Shown one piece after another: positions 44,456 to 51,611 of a stretch of 64,000 nt of DNA. The notes under the pieces were generated by a model. The model was not told the origin of the DNA. It searched no databases and saw only the letters and a program-made list of their open reading frames with translations. Where the stretch lies: IMG/VR virus record IMGVR_UViG_3300008954_003554, positions 1 to 64,000 of that record. One strand, given 5' to 3'. The DNA comes from a virus. Every line of letters starts with the position of its first letter. Positions within the stretch are counted from its first letter, which is position 1. The translations under genes and the position numbers were made by a program.

Positions 44456-44626
44456 ATGGCAACAACAGCAAATGCCAACCGAGCCGCCCACAAGAAGTGC
44501 GCGGGAAGCGGATACCCTGTAGCCTTGTTCCTTCTACGGCTGGGTCACACCAAAAACCCTTGCGGCCACTGCGGCCGGAAAGTAAGGATTCTCAAGAACG
44601 GCCGGATGGCGTCTCATCGGGCGTAG
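44456..44626 (+). CDS. 56-residue zinc-binding basic protein
   Basis: ATG 44456 to TAG 44626. ANRAAHKKCAGSGYPVALFLLRLGHTKNPCGHCGRKVRILKNG; one lone Cys plus a CGHC pair. Strong AAGGAGG. Possibly a nucleic-acid-binding knuckle. Confidence 0.66.
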   Translation: MATTANANRAAHKKCAGSGYPVALFLLRLGHTKNPCGHCGRKVRILKNGRMASHRA

Positions 44627-44660
44627 CTACCCAAACGAAAGACATAAGGGAGAAACCAAA

Positions 44661-44780
44661 ATGACCAAGACCCAGACCAGCCAGAAGCCCTACGTCAGTC
44701 AAACCGGCAGCAAGTACCATGTGCTCAACAGCCGGGGCAAAGTTGCGGCGACGTTCACCAGCATCTCACTTTCGGCGTGA
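44661..44780 (+). CDS. 39-residue protein
   Basis: ATG 44661 (AGGGAGAAACCAAA) to TGA 44780. TKTQTSQKPYVSQTGSKYHVLNSRGKVAATF, polar with a short strand pair. Not recognised. Confidence 0.58.
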   Translation: MTKTQTSQKPYVSQTGSKYHVLNSRGKVAATFTSISLSA

Positions 44781-44783
44781 ATA

Positions 44784-44999
44784 ATGGCGACTAGAACTTC
44801 AAAGCTCAAGGCAATCATCCCGGGAAACTGGGGTTACCAGAAGGTTGAGATATACTTTGGCCAGGTGCGGGTGACTAGCTGTCAGCAGTGGGTGATGGCC
44901 GGTGAACTGATGCAGCACATAGAAGGTGGATCGGTGTGGGAGTTTAGGTATCGTGAGGGAGATGTGCTGCGCGGATATCCTGTAAAGCATCACCGGTGA
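44784..44999 (+). CDS. Hypothetical 71-residue protein
   Basis: MATRTSKLKAIIPGNWGYQKVEIYFGQVRVTSCQQWVMAGELMQHI, a compact alpha/beta layout. Its end overlaps the promoter at 44981. Confidence 0.65.
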   Translation: MATRTSKLKAIIPGNWGYQKVEIYFGQVRVTSCQQWVMAGELMQHIEGGSVWEFRYREGDVLRGYPVKHHR

Positions 45000-45008
45000 T
45001 GGTATAAT
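44981..45008 (+). promoter_or_regulatory. Promoter TGTAAA-N16-TATAAT
   Basis: TGTAAA 44981-44986 lies within the upstream gene (different frame from its stop); TATAAT 45003-45008 after TGG; then CACCAACCAAGGAGG. Confidence 0.88.
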
Positions 45009-45034
45009 ACATACACCAACCAAGGAGGCCCACA

Positions 45035-45280
45035 GTGGCTATCAGAACTTTCAATTGTCGCTTTAACTCACTGACCACACATACAAAAAAGACGTTCCAC
45101 GTCCATGTGAAGTGGTGGGCATTTGACGATGATCGGCTCAATGCCCGGGGACCGGCGAGGCTGAATGAGGCCAACGTTGAGGTCCGGGCAGGAGATGCCG
45201 CGAAAGCCAGGGCACTGGTTGTCCGTGAGTGGAACGGTGTATCATCGTTCATCGGCCAGGCCGAAGAGGTGGCAGTATGA
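45035..45280 (+). CDS. Hypothetical 81-residue protein
   Basis: GTG 45035 (AAGGAGGCCCACA). FNCRFNSLTTHTKKTFHVHVKWWAFDDDRLN and ARALVVREWNGVSSFIG; strand-rich. 4-nt overlap with the second zinc ribbon. Confidence 0.68.
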   Translation: MAIRTFNCRFNSLTTHTKKTFHVHVKWWAFDDDRLNARGPARLNEANVEVRAGDAAKARALVVREWNGVSSFIGQAEEVAV

Positions 45281-45402
45281 AGTACTACTGCCCAACTTGC
45301 GGATATGCAACAATTCACAGACTGTGGCATCGGTGCCCAGCTTGTGGTTCTAGTCATCAACCGAAGGAGGTGGCAAGTGAAGCTATTCCTGTGGAAGCTT
45401 AG
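45277..45402 (+). CDS. 41-residue zinc ribbon, relative of 44232
   Basis: ATG 45277 to TAG 45402. YYCPTCGYATIHRLWHRCPACGSSHQPKE aligns with the 44232 protein, including the closing PKE. It extends past that paralogue and overlaps the next gene by 26 nt. Confidence 0.68.
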   Translation: MKYYCPTCGYATIHRLWHRCPACGSSHQPKEVASEAIPVEA

Positions 45403-45682
45403 TCAAGACGTCAACAATGATTACGACACGTACAGCGATGCTGTTGTGGTGTCGAGCAACCCAGTCGCAGCTAAGAGGATCCATCCGAGCGTCGATAGCC
45501 AGACAGGTGAGATGATGTTCCGGTGGGTCGAGGGAGAAGGTTGGCGCTGGACCCATGACGGAGAGCGCTATAGCAATGGCTGCTGGGCTGACCCGAAGGA
45601 CATTCAGGTCACATGTGTCGGTGAGGCAGCTGACTGGTTAGGTGAGGGTGCAGTGGTTTGTCGGTCCTTTCATGCTGGGTGA
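45377..45682 (+). CDS. Hypothetical 101-residue protein
   Basis: GTG 45377 (GAAGGAGGTGGCAA). MKLFLWKLSQDVNNDYDTYSDAVVVSSNP, MMFRWVEGEGWRWTHD, DIQVTCVGEAADWL, a pattern often seen in unnamed phage proteins. The frame is open upstream to 45305 but that part is the zinc ribbon in another frame. Confidence 0.7.
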   Translation: MKLFLWKLSQDVNNDYDTYSDAVVVSSNPVAAKRIHPSVDSQTGEMMFRWVEGEGWRWTHDGERYSNGCWADPKDIQVTCVGEAADWLGEGAVVCRSFHAG

Positions 45683-45684
45683 CG

Positions 45685-45712
45685 TGCAATTCTCACATCC
45701 CCGTGGTATAAT
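45685..45712 (+). promoter_or_regulatory. Promoter TGCAAT-N16-TATAAT
   Basis: TGCAAT 45685-45690, TATAAT 45707-45712 after TGG, then ATCAAGGAG. Confidence 0.85.
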
Positions 45713-45735
45713 ATAGAAGTAATCAAGGAGATTCC

Positions 45736-46191
45736 ATGAACTTCACCGCTCGCGAAAACAGCCTCCTCTCCAACACCGACGTCCTGGGTTACATCCAGGC
45801 GAAGAACGCCGAGCGCGACGCGCAGGCGAAGGCCGAGGGCTGGGAGTTCTGGACACTGATGCCTGAAGGTAATCTGTTCGTGGCGGAGTTCGCCAACGTC
45901 TATGAGCTGGAGATGCGCTACGCTCGCGGCACCTACAGCGACGTGTACAAGGAGTGGTGCGGCATCCGCCCGTCCATCCCGCAGGGTCTGACCCTGACTC
46001 AGCTGGAGGCAGAGATCGAGCAGCTGTCCGAGATGGCAGCTGAGTCCCACAAGGCGGACCTTGAGTGGCAGGCCGAGATGGACCGCCAGGATCGTGAGGC
46101 TATCGCGATGGGTCTGGCTGAGCCGACCGAGGAGACAGAGTTGGAGCAGTGGGAAATCTATGAGGCGAAAGCCGAAGCGGAGGGATACTAA
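45736..46191 (+). CDS. Hypothetical 151-residue acidic helical protein
   Basis: MNFTARENSLLSNTDVLGYIQAKNAERDAQAKAEGWEFWTL; the second half is a long acidic helix (LTQLEAEIEQLSEMAAESHKADLEWQAEMDRQDREAI). GC-rich codons. Not recognised. Confidence 0.74.
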   Translation: MNFTARENSLLSNTDVLGYIQAKNAERDAQAKAEGWEFWTLMPEGNLFVAEFANVYELEMRYARGTYSDVYKEWCGIRPSIPQGLTLTQLEAEIEQLSEMAAESHKADLEWQAEMDRQDREAIAMGLAEPTEETELEQWEIYEAKAEAEGY

Positions 46192-46192
46192 G

Positions 46193-46381
46193 ATGGAGGA
46201 ATCTATGCATCGTATTTATGTTGCCTGGGAGGGAGGTTACTTTGTTACCTCTCTTAACAACTCGAACTTTCATGCCGACCTTCAAGAGATGGTTGCAGAT
46301 CTAGGACCACCTACTACGGTGGAGTTTCGGCATACGGACGAAGGTTGGTATGTAGAACCAGAGGAAGAGGAGAAGTCGTGA
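46193..46381 (+). CDS. Hypothetical 62-residue protein
   Basis: ATG 46193. MHRIYVAWEGGYFVTSLNNSNFHADLQEMVADLGPP then an acidic tail. Overlaps the next GTG by 4 nt. Confidence 0.66.
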   Translation: MEESMHRIYVAWEGGYFVTSLNNSNFHADLQEMVADLGPPTTVEFRHTDEGWYVEPEEEEKS

Positions 46382-46545
46382 CCAAGTATCAAGTACACTA
46401 TGAGAAGGCAACCTGCAAAGGTATCAAGCGTGGCATACGCACAGTCAAGGCTCGCAATGAGGCTGAGGCTAAGCTGAAGGTGGCCTCTGTGGTTGATGGA
46501 AGCTTTGGTCACTGGGTTAACCGGCTCGCAAACGAGGCGCTATAA
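46378..46545 (+). CDS. Hypothetical 55-residue basic protein
   Basis: GTG 46378. MTKYQVHYEKATCKGIKRGIRTVKARNEAEAKLKVAS, strand then helix. Not recognised. Confidence 0.64.
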   Translation: MTKYQVHYEKATCKGIKRGIRTVKARNEAEAKLKVASVVDGSFGHWVNRLANEAL

Positions 46546-46548
46546 ATA

Positions 46549-46911
46549 ATGAAAAGAACTAGACGCGATACGGTCAGGAGACTCTACAGGGAAGCGATCC
46601 TTGAGTACTTCGGGGAGTCAGACCACCTAAGGGAGGCAGTAAAGAGAGATGTGCACTGCGCTAACAAGGCTCCAGGGGAGTGGGTAGGTGCTCACGGTGT
46701 CCTAGAGATCTACTGTGAGGGAGGGATCCCGAATGCTTCAGATATAATCGAGCCAGGCTGGTACGGCCTCGAAGGCCCTACACACTATAACAGCGACACC
46801 TGGGCCAAGGTAGATGACTGGGTGAATCTGGGACTAGCTGCTCTCGGCAAGACAGATCGTGTCCACCACGAGCCCTGGAACAGTGCAGTGATCGGGGTCT
46901 ACTGGTCCTAA
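46549..46911 (+). CDS. 120-residue protein with a possible divergent tag
   Basis: MKRTRRDTVRRLYREAILEYFGESD begins like a degenerate tag (TRRxxxRRLxRE...ILE). The cargo has a Cys pair (DVHCANKAPGEW; LEIYCEGGIP) and Trp-rich end. No promoter of its own seen. It marks the end of the GC-rich region. Confidence 0.62.
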   Translation: MKRTRRDTVRRLYREAILEYFGESDHLREAVKRDVHCANKAPGEWVGAHGVLEIYCEGGIPNASDIIEPGWYGLEGPTHYNSDTWAKVDDWVNLGLAALGKTDRVHHEPWNSAVIGVYWS

Positions 46912-46924
46912 CATCCTAGACCCA

Positions 46925-47110
46925 GGGACCCAGGGCCCTTCTACAGGGCCTTCATACAGGGCCCTATTTCTGTGCATCTAGCTCGGATAGGGGCCTAGGG
47001 CCCCCCTCAAAAAAGGGCTAAAAAGAGCCCTATAGAGCCCCAGGGGGTAGGGGCCCCCCAGGGCCCCCGGCAGGCTCAGTGGGCCCTCTGGGGCCTCCTG
47101 GAGGGGGCTA
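46925..47110. repeat. GGGCCC-rich palindromic island
   Basis: Within about 190 bp there are at least six GGGCCC palindromes, three direct repeats of ACAGGGCC at ~14-nt spacing (46939-46975), and stretches such as GGGGCCCCCCAGGGCCCCC. Multiple alternative GC hairpins could form. There is no coding frame of note. It separates the early-type region from the tagged region on the right. Confidence 0.65.
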
Positions 47111-47147
47111 AGGCTCTTAACCGATCACGACAAATTTCCAAAAACTT

Positions 47148-47336
47148 CTAGTCAGCTTCCTGGTTTCCTGTGCTGAAGTCTCTTGGTTCGTACAGCTCTA
47201 TAGTTTCAGACACGTGGTTATTACTGGTCATTGCACCAGCAGCACCCATCTTGATTAGAACATAGATGGTAAACATTGCTCCTGCTAGGGCCCACGCCAT
47301 TGCAACTACCAAGGGATGTTCATCACTATGATTCAT
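47148..47336 (-). CDS. Small membrane protein on the minus strand
   Basis: 62 residues: NHSDEHPLVVAMAWALAGAMFTIYVLIKMGAAGA gives one long membrane helix, followed by a polar tail. A GGGAG lies about 20 nt before the ATG, which is far. Plausible but uncertain. Confidence 0.5.
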   Translation of the reverse strand: MNHSDEHPLVVAMAWALAGAMFTIYVLIKMGAAGAMTSNNHVSETIELYEPRDFSTGNQEAD

Positions 47337-47485
47337 CGTACGGCAATAAGTATTACTCCCAGAAGAAAGAAGCTAAAATCTGGGCTGGAATCAAAAAGGA
47401 AAAGCTCATTTTTTGTCAAAAATTTCCGGAGAAAATTTAAAAACCATTCCATATGTATAAAGGATCATCATCAGGAGACAAAGGG

Positions 47486-47971
47486 ATGAGAGTTACTCGC
47501 AAGCAGTTAAGAAAAATAATCCGGGAAGAATCCTTCAGGGCACTTAGGGAGCAAACAGCACCTGAGCCCCCAGAGCCAGGAGAGGAAGATGAAGAAGATG
47601 AAGAGAGAGACTATGGAGACAGCCGAGCCGGACGACCAGACCCGAAAGCTGTCCCCTGGAGGAAAATTACTGAAGAGATGGCTGGACAGGGCGGTAAGCT
47701 CGTTGCCATGGACAAGGGTTCCGGTCTTGGACAGGTTTACTTTTTTGGTGTTGGAGATCACCCCCCGAAAGGGTGGCCAGTCAAAATGCTCATGCGAGTA
47801 AAGAATGAAAAAGGACAAAGTGCCAAGGAGCTTGGAATAGAGATACGAAGGGTCGGAAGTGCTGTAAGTGGAAATAAGAATGTGAAGCTCGGTCGAGCAA
47901 GCACAGACTTTGAGATGGTTTCAGATGCTGAGCTTATCTTTGTTGCTTACAATGCAAATGCAGACTTCTAA
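47486..47971 (+). CDS. Tagged protein with acidic linker
   Basis: 161 residues from ATG 47486 (CAGGAGACAAAGGG). Tag MRVTRKQLRKIIREESFRALRE, then QTAPEPPEPGEEDEEDEERD as linker. The cargo is a beta-type domain (KLVAMDKGSGLGQVYFFGVG; IEIRRVGSAVSGNKNVKLG). Not recognised. Confidence 0.75.
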   Translation: MRVTRKQLRKIIREESFRALREQTAPEPPEPGEEDEEDEERDYGDSRAGRPDPKAVPWRKITEEMAGQGGKLVAMDKGSGLGQVYFFGVGDHPPKGWPVKMLMRVKNEKGQSAKELGIEIRRVGSAVSGNKNVKLGRASTDFEMVSDAELIFVAYNANADF

Positions 47972-47979
47972 GGTTAAAA

Positions 47980-48528
47980 ATGAAAATTACACGTAGACAG
48001 CTAAGAATGCTTATTGAAAAAGTTCTAAGAGAGCAGACCGCCTCTGTCTCACCTTCACAGGCCCAAATCGAAAAGAACCTTGAGAAGTTGGCGAAGGGCC
48101 CTCCCGTGCTCACCCATCTGGGGACGGATCCCGGAAAAGAGAGCGTTTTCGACAAAGTCTCAGATGATGAATTTCCCAAGCAGATGGCCGGGGTATTGGC
48201 ACTTGAAATGATAAAGTCTACCAGAAAGACAAAGAGAGCTGCACGGAAAGCAGGTGTTGATAGGGTGGCTGATTTCTATGATGGAATAGAGCTACTAAGG
48301 ACCGATGATTCTCGAGGGCAAGGGGTAACAGAGCTTGTGTACACTGTCGACTTAGGGGACCAGACTCTCAAGGACGCATGGGTAGATAGTTACAATAAGT
48401 TCAATTCAAGTGCCCTGGATAGAATAATGCGTAATCATGACAAGACAGGTCAATATTCTGTCGGAAGCTTTGGGAACGCTGATGGGACTGCTATCCAGAT
48501 CGGAATCATTGACAGCCAGACAAAGTAA
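47980..48528 (+). CDS. Tagged protein of unknown function
   Basis: 182 residues. Tag MKITRRQLRMLIEKVLRE, then QTASVSPSQ. The cargo has a helix (GVLALEMIKSTRKTKRAARKAG) and strands (TELVYTVDLGDQTLKDAWVD; TAIQIGIID). 8 nt from the upstream gene; probably the same operon. Confidence 0.75.
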   Translation: MKITRRQLRMLIEKVLREQTASVSPSQAQIEKNLEKLAKGPPVLTHLGTDPGKESVFDKVSDDEFPKQMAGVLALEMIKSTRKTKRAARKAGVDRVADFYDGIELLRTDDSRGQGVTELVYTVDLGDQTLKDAWVDSYNKFNSSALDRIMRNHDKTGQYSVGSFGNADGTAIQIGIIDSQTK

Positions 48529-48597
48529 GTCAATTTAACTCATAAGTTTTAATACCATTAGAATACATATAATAGTCATTGATCAGGAGACAGAGAG

Positions 48598-48867
48598 ATG
48601 AAAATCACAAGAAGCCGGCTAAGAAAGATTATACTTGAAACAGTAGTTAATGAAGGTGATTCAGGTGCCGGAAGAGGTAAGATTCTGAATGCCATAGAAG
48701 ATGTATATGGAGTCGATCAGCAAGAGGCCCAGCAGATATGGGCTACTGTACCGGAAGATAGGGCTGCGCAAGCAGTCCAGCTTGCATCGTCAGACTGGGT
48801 CACAGAAGAACTAGTTGAGTCCATCATCAGAGCTCTTCAGGAGCGCGGTCATCTTCGTAGAAGCTAG
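48598..48867 (+). CDS. Tagged small helical protein
   Basis: 89 residues, CAGGAGACAGAGAG before the ATG. Tag MKITRSRLRKIILETVVNE, VNE before GDSGAG. The cargo looks like one small helical domain (ILNAIEDVYGVDQQEAQQIWATV). Confidence 0.74.
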   Translation: MKITRSRLRKIILETVVNEGDSGAGRGKILNAIEDVYGVDQQEAQQIWATVPEDRAAQAVQLASSDWVTEELVESIIRALQERGHLRRS

Positions 48868-48902
48868 GACCAGGTCAATTTAAAAATTTCTTTAAGAAAT
48901 TT

Positions 48903-48930
48903 TGTAAACTTCCCTCAGATATAGTAGAAT
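48903..48930 (+). promoter_or_regulatory. Promoter TGTAAA-N16-TAGAAT
   Basis: TGTAAA 48903-48908, TAGAAT 48925-48930. An early-type promoter within the tagged region, for the single gene at 48990. Confidence 0.78.
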
Positions 48931-48989
48931 TTAATATTGGATCGGTCATCGGTCCAATTTTTTATGCTTATATACAAGGAGAAAAAAGC

Positions 48990-49229
48990 ATGTCATTTAC
49001 CAAGTCAAAGTCCACGAAGCGCTTCAGCTTCGATATTAGCCGCAACCTCACTGCAAAGAAGGCCGGTAGCAACACTGTTACCATTGCAACCAACCCGATC
49101 GCAGAGGGCCGATACAGTTATGGAGGTACCCAACTTACCATGACAGTGCGTGAGGCACAGGCACTTCGTAGCTTTCTCAATGAGAATCTTACCCCGGTAA
49201 GCTACGACAGCGGCGAAGGAATTGGCTAG
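48990..49229 (+). CDS. Hypothetical 79-residue protein, monocistronic
   Basis: CAAGGAGAAAAAAGC before the ATG. SFTKSKSTKRFSFDISRNLTAKKAGSNTVTIATNP then a helix (VREAQALRSFLNENL). Promoter in front and terminator behind make it a stand-alone unit. No tag. Confidence 0.75.
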   Translation: MSFTKSKSTKRFSFDISRNLTAKKAGSNTVTIATNPIAEGRYSYGGTQLTMTVREAQALRSFLNENLTPVSYDSGEGIG

Positions 49230-49250
49230 CATCAAGACTTAGTCATCTAA

Positions 49251-49280
49251 AAGGCCTGGCTAGACACCAGGCCTTTTTTA
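49251..49280 (+). terminator. Rho-independent terminator
   Basis: AAGGCCTGG/CCAGGCCTT stem (49251-49259 with 49267-49275), 7-nt loop, then TTTTATTTTT. Confidence 0.93.
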
Positions 49281-49340
49281 TTTTTAAAATCAGCATCTAA
49301 GTGATAGTTATAAATGTGACTAACGCAAATAGGAGAAAAA

Positions 49341-49832
49341 ATGCGTAAACTTAAGATTAATGAGCTAAGACAGCTAATCAAAGAGGAGGCCGACACCGAC
49401 GAAGAGGGTGAGGAGGGCAGCGAGGCTGTTGATGAGCAACATCAACCCAGAGCTGGCAAGTTTAAGACACCAGCTGAGTACATCGCCAGCGGTCACGAGG
49501 ACACCTTTCTTGAAGTCACCGGACGCCTCATGGGATACAAGAAGCTCTGGGAAGGTACATGGGGCACCAAGGGAGTCGAAGAAATGGCTAAGCAGCAGGC
49601 GAGATTCTCCGGTGGCGAACTTAGCTACCATGAGCTGGATGTAGGTGGCCTGAGATTCTGGCTCACCATAGGAACGGTCCTATCAGATTACCACGACGGC
49701 AGCGTCGGCGCTAACGTCATCGAGGAGCTTGAGTCTGACGGGATCATCGACGGTAGTTTCAGGAGAGTGAGCAGCAACATGGGAATTAGCCTCGTAGCCC
49801 TAAACGGTTGGGCTAACAGGGAAGGGATCTAG
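49341..49832 (+). CDS. Tagged protein, paralogue of 51612
   Basis: 163 residues, AGGAGAAAAA before the ATG. Tag MRKLKINELRQLIKEEAD, then an acidic linker and DEQHQPRAGK. The domain from there on (AEYIASGHEDTFLEVTGRLMGYKKLW; LSDYHDGSVGANVIEELE...IDGSF) aligns with the 51612 protein along its full length. Function unknown. Confidence 0.76.
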   Translation: MRKLKINELRQLIKEEADTDEEGEEGSEAVDEQHQPRAGKFKTPAEYIASGHEDTFLEVTGRLMGYKKLWEGTWGTKGVEEMAKQQARFSGGELSYHELDVGGLRFWLTIGTVLSDYHDGSVGANVIEELESDGIIDGSFRRVSSNMGISLVALNGWANREGI

Positions 49833-49852
49833 GACCTTTAAGGCACCAATCA

Positions 49853-50176
49853 ATGAAGATCACGCGGGGACAGCTTAGGCACATACTCCAGGAGGAGATG
49901 ACACGGGCATTGCGTGAAGACGGTCACACCGATATCCCCTCAGCACAAAGGGCCATGATGACCTCGATGGAGGACGCGACAGACATTTTAAACGCGTTAG
50001 CCCATGCTGATGGCGGTCACCACCTGCCCTCCTGGTGGATGAAGAAGGTGCACTTAGCCGCGGATTACCTTAATGTGACTCGCGATTATCTCGTCACTAA
50101 GCCTCATACGGGACAACAAATTTCTGAAGAGGAGGGTTCCGGTGGATGCGACTGTGGTTGCGGTAACTGCGGCTAG
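49853..50176 (+). CDS. Tagged helical protein with Cys-rich tail
   Basis: 107 residues. Tag MKITRGQLRHILQEEMTRALRE. The cargo is helical with a His-rich turn (HADGGHHLPSWWMKKVHLAADYL). The tail GGCDCGCGNCG has four Cys in nine residues, a possible metal site. Its 3' end overlaps the next gene's GTG by 35 nt. Confidence 0.72.
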   Translation: MKITRGQLRHILQEEMTRALREDGHTDIPSAQRAMMTSMEDATDILNALAHADGGHHLPSWWMKKVHLAADYLNVTRDYLVTKPHTGQQISEEEGSGGCDCGCGNCG

Positions 50177-50450
50177 ATCCGGCAGCGCAGGTAAGGTCAC
50201 CCTGCGTAAGCGGGACCTGATTGAATTAATTAAATGCGATGTTGTCGATCTCACCGAGGGTGCCTTCCGGGTCGTGCTTGACTCTGACGACGGCGGCACT
50301 CTCATTAACGTCATGCTCGAGGATCACGCCAACACGCATGAGATCATGAAAGAGCTGTATCTGGCCTATCCTGGTCAGCGCCTGGTAATCACCAAGGTCC
50401 CACTTGGGTGGTTAAAGGTGTTTATGCCATTAAATAGCCACAGAGACTGA
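50142..50450 (+). CDS. Hypothetical 102-residue protein
   Basis: GTG 50142 (GAGGAGGGTTCCG). The first ~12 residues are encoded by the same bases as the Cys-rich tail upstream. KVTLRKRDLIELIKCDVVDLTEGAFRVVLDSDDGGTLINVML, alpha/beta layout, no tag. Not recognised. Confidence 0.65.
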   Translation: MDATVVAVTAARSGSAGKVTLRKRDLIELIKCDVVDLTEGAFRVVLDSDDGGTLINVMLEDHANTHEIMKELYLAYPGQRLVITKVPLGWLKVFMPLNSHRD

Positions 50451-50480
50451 TTTTGAGCGTGTAGTTTCAATTCTCGATCA

Positions 50481-50489
50481 TATTTATTA
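50481..50489 (+). promoter_or_regulatory. Weak late-promoter-like TATTTATTA
   Basis: TATTTATTA 25 nt before GTG 50506; spacing is shorter than at the four good sites. Confidence 0.3.
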
Positions 50490-50505
50490 CATGAGGGGTA
50501 TCGCC

Positions 50506-50856
50506 GTGAGAATCACATTGCAAGAGCTACGTCAAATAATCTCTGCGGAGATCAGTGGGCTAAGTGAGGATATGAGGACACCCGAATTCATGAGTATGAC
50601 GCAGGGTGCGAGACTCGGGGGATCGGAGGAATCCGAAGTGGAGCAAGAGGTCTCTCTTGCGACGCTCGGAGAAAGAGTTCTATTGGGTCTTTTTGGCATT
50701 AGGGGATCTCTTGAGACAGTATTATCTGAGATTGAGGATATGGCTAACCACCACGAATCACAGTCTCGGGGTCTAGAGATGCAATTTGCTGATAGTCATG
50801 CGGAACTAGCCATGGTTTTATCAAATCTTGAGCAAGCAATTGATAGGATGAAGTGA
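50506..50856 (+). CDS. Tagged helical protein
   Basis: 116 residues from GTG 50506, chosen over ATG 50491 because the peptide then starts MRITLQELRQIISAEISGLSE like the tag, and GAGGGGT is placed correctly. The cargo is helical with heptads (ETVLSEIEDMANHHESQS; LAMVLSNLEQAIDRMK). Confidence 0.72.
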   Translation: MRITLQELRQIISAEISGLSEDMRTPEFMSMTQGARLGGSEESEVEQEVSLATLGERVLLGLFGIRGSLETVLSEIEDMANHHESQSRGLEMQFADSHAELAMVLSNLEQAIDRMK

Positions 50857-50866
50857 GGGGAATGAT

Positions 50867-51019
50867 ATGGAAAGAATAAAAAAAATTTTTCGAAACCTGA
50901 ATTCAAAAATGGAGTGGCGAGGTATCACACCCAACGATATTATGATGTCAATTTTTTCTCTGGGAGTCCTGGCTGGTTTTATTTTTTGGATTGCGATAGG
51001 CTTTTTATCCCAGACATAA
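50867..51019 (+). CDS. 50-residue membrane protein
   Basis: ATG 50867 (GAGGGGAATGAT) to TAA 51019. A basic start (MERIKKIFRNLNSKMEWRG), then one membrane helix (IFSLGVLAGFIFWIAIGFL). Its stop region leads into the TATTTAATC box at 51020. Confidence 0.66.
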   Translation: MERIKKIFRNLNSKMEWRGITPNDIMMSIFSLGVLAGFIFWIAIGFLSQT

Positions 51020-51028
51020 TATTTAATC
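51020..51028 (+). promoter_or_regulatory. Candidate late promoter TATTTAATC
   Basis: TATTTAATC at 51020, 39 nt before GTG 51059. One base from the consensus. Confidence 0.45.
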
Positions 51029-51058
51029 CTATATCACTAACACACGGGAGATGTAACA

Positions 51059-51586
51059 GTGAAAAACTTAACCAAAAAAGGTCTTCAAAAATTGATTCTT
51101 CAAGAGGCCAAGAAACTTAATAGTAAAAAAAGAGCCCTCAACGAATCGGTCTTGATTGATAATAGCAGGGGAAGTAGAAAAAATCTTAGAACAATGATTC
51201 TCAGAGAGGCCAAAAAGATGGGTATCGTTGATGCACCCAAAGAAAACTGGCCCAGGCCTGGTGACAAAGTATCAGATATTGCAAATAAGGCTGAGTTCTC
51301 TAAGATGAAGGTTGACAAGGAAGCAGCGAAGCTCGTTTCTCACAGCTGTGCCAATCACGTCCTGATGGAATCACCTGGTGATCAGAAGACTCACGGTATT
51401 TCAGAAAAACACTCCCTTGGAACCTGTGTCTGGCACTCACTCAACGAATCAGGTCACGTCTCCCATTACGATGTTCGATTTGGTGATAAGGTTGTCAAGA
51501 ACATCCCGGCTAGCAGACTAATCGTAATATCTGAAAGAAGCCATCAACATGAAACCCGTTCAAAAAGAAAGTCTAAGAAAAGCTAA
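51059..51586 (+). CDS. Tagged protein with two tandem tags
   Basis: 175 residues from GTG 51059 (ACGGGAGATGTAACA). Tag 1 MKNLTKKGLQKLILQEAKKL ends at RALNE. Tag 2 (SRKNLRTMILREAKKM) follows about 20 residues later. The cargo contains SHSCANHVLMESPGDQKTHGISEKHSLGTCVWHS, a His/Cys-rich core, and a basic end. Not recognised. Confidence 0.73.
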   Translation: MKNLTKKGLQKLILQEAKKLNSKKRALNESVLIDNSRGSRKNLRTMILREAKKMGIVDAPKENWPRPGDKVSDIANKAEFSKMKVDKEAAKLVSHSCANHVLMESPGDQKTHGISEKHSLGTCVWHSLNESGHVSHYDVRFGDKVVKNIPASRLIVISERSHQHETRSKRKSKKS

Positions 51587-51611
51587 ATTTCAGAAAACTA
51601 TAGGAAAAAAA

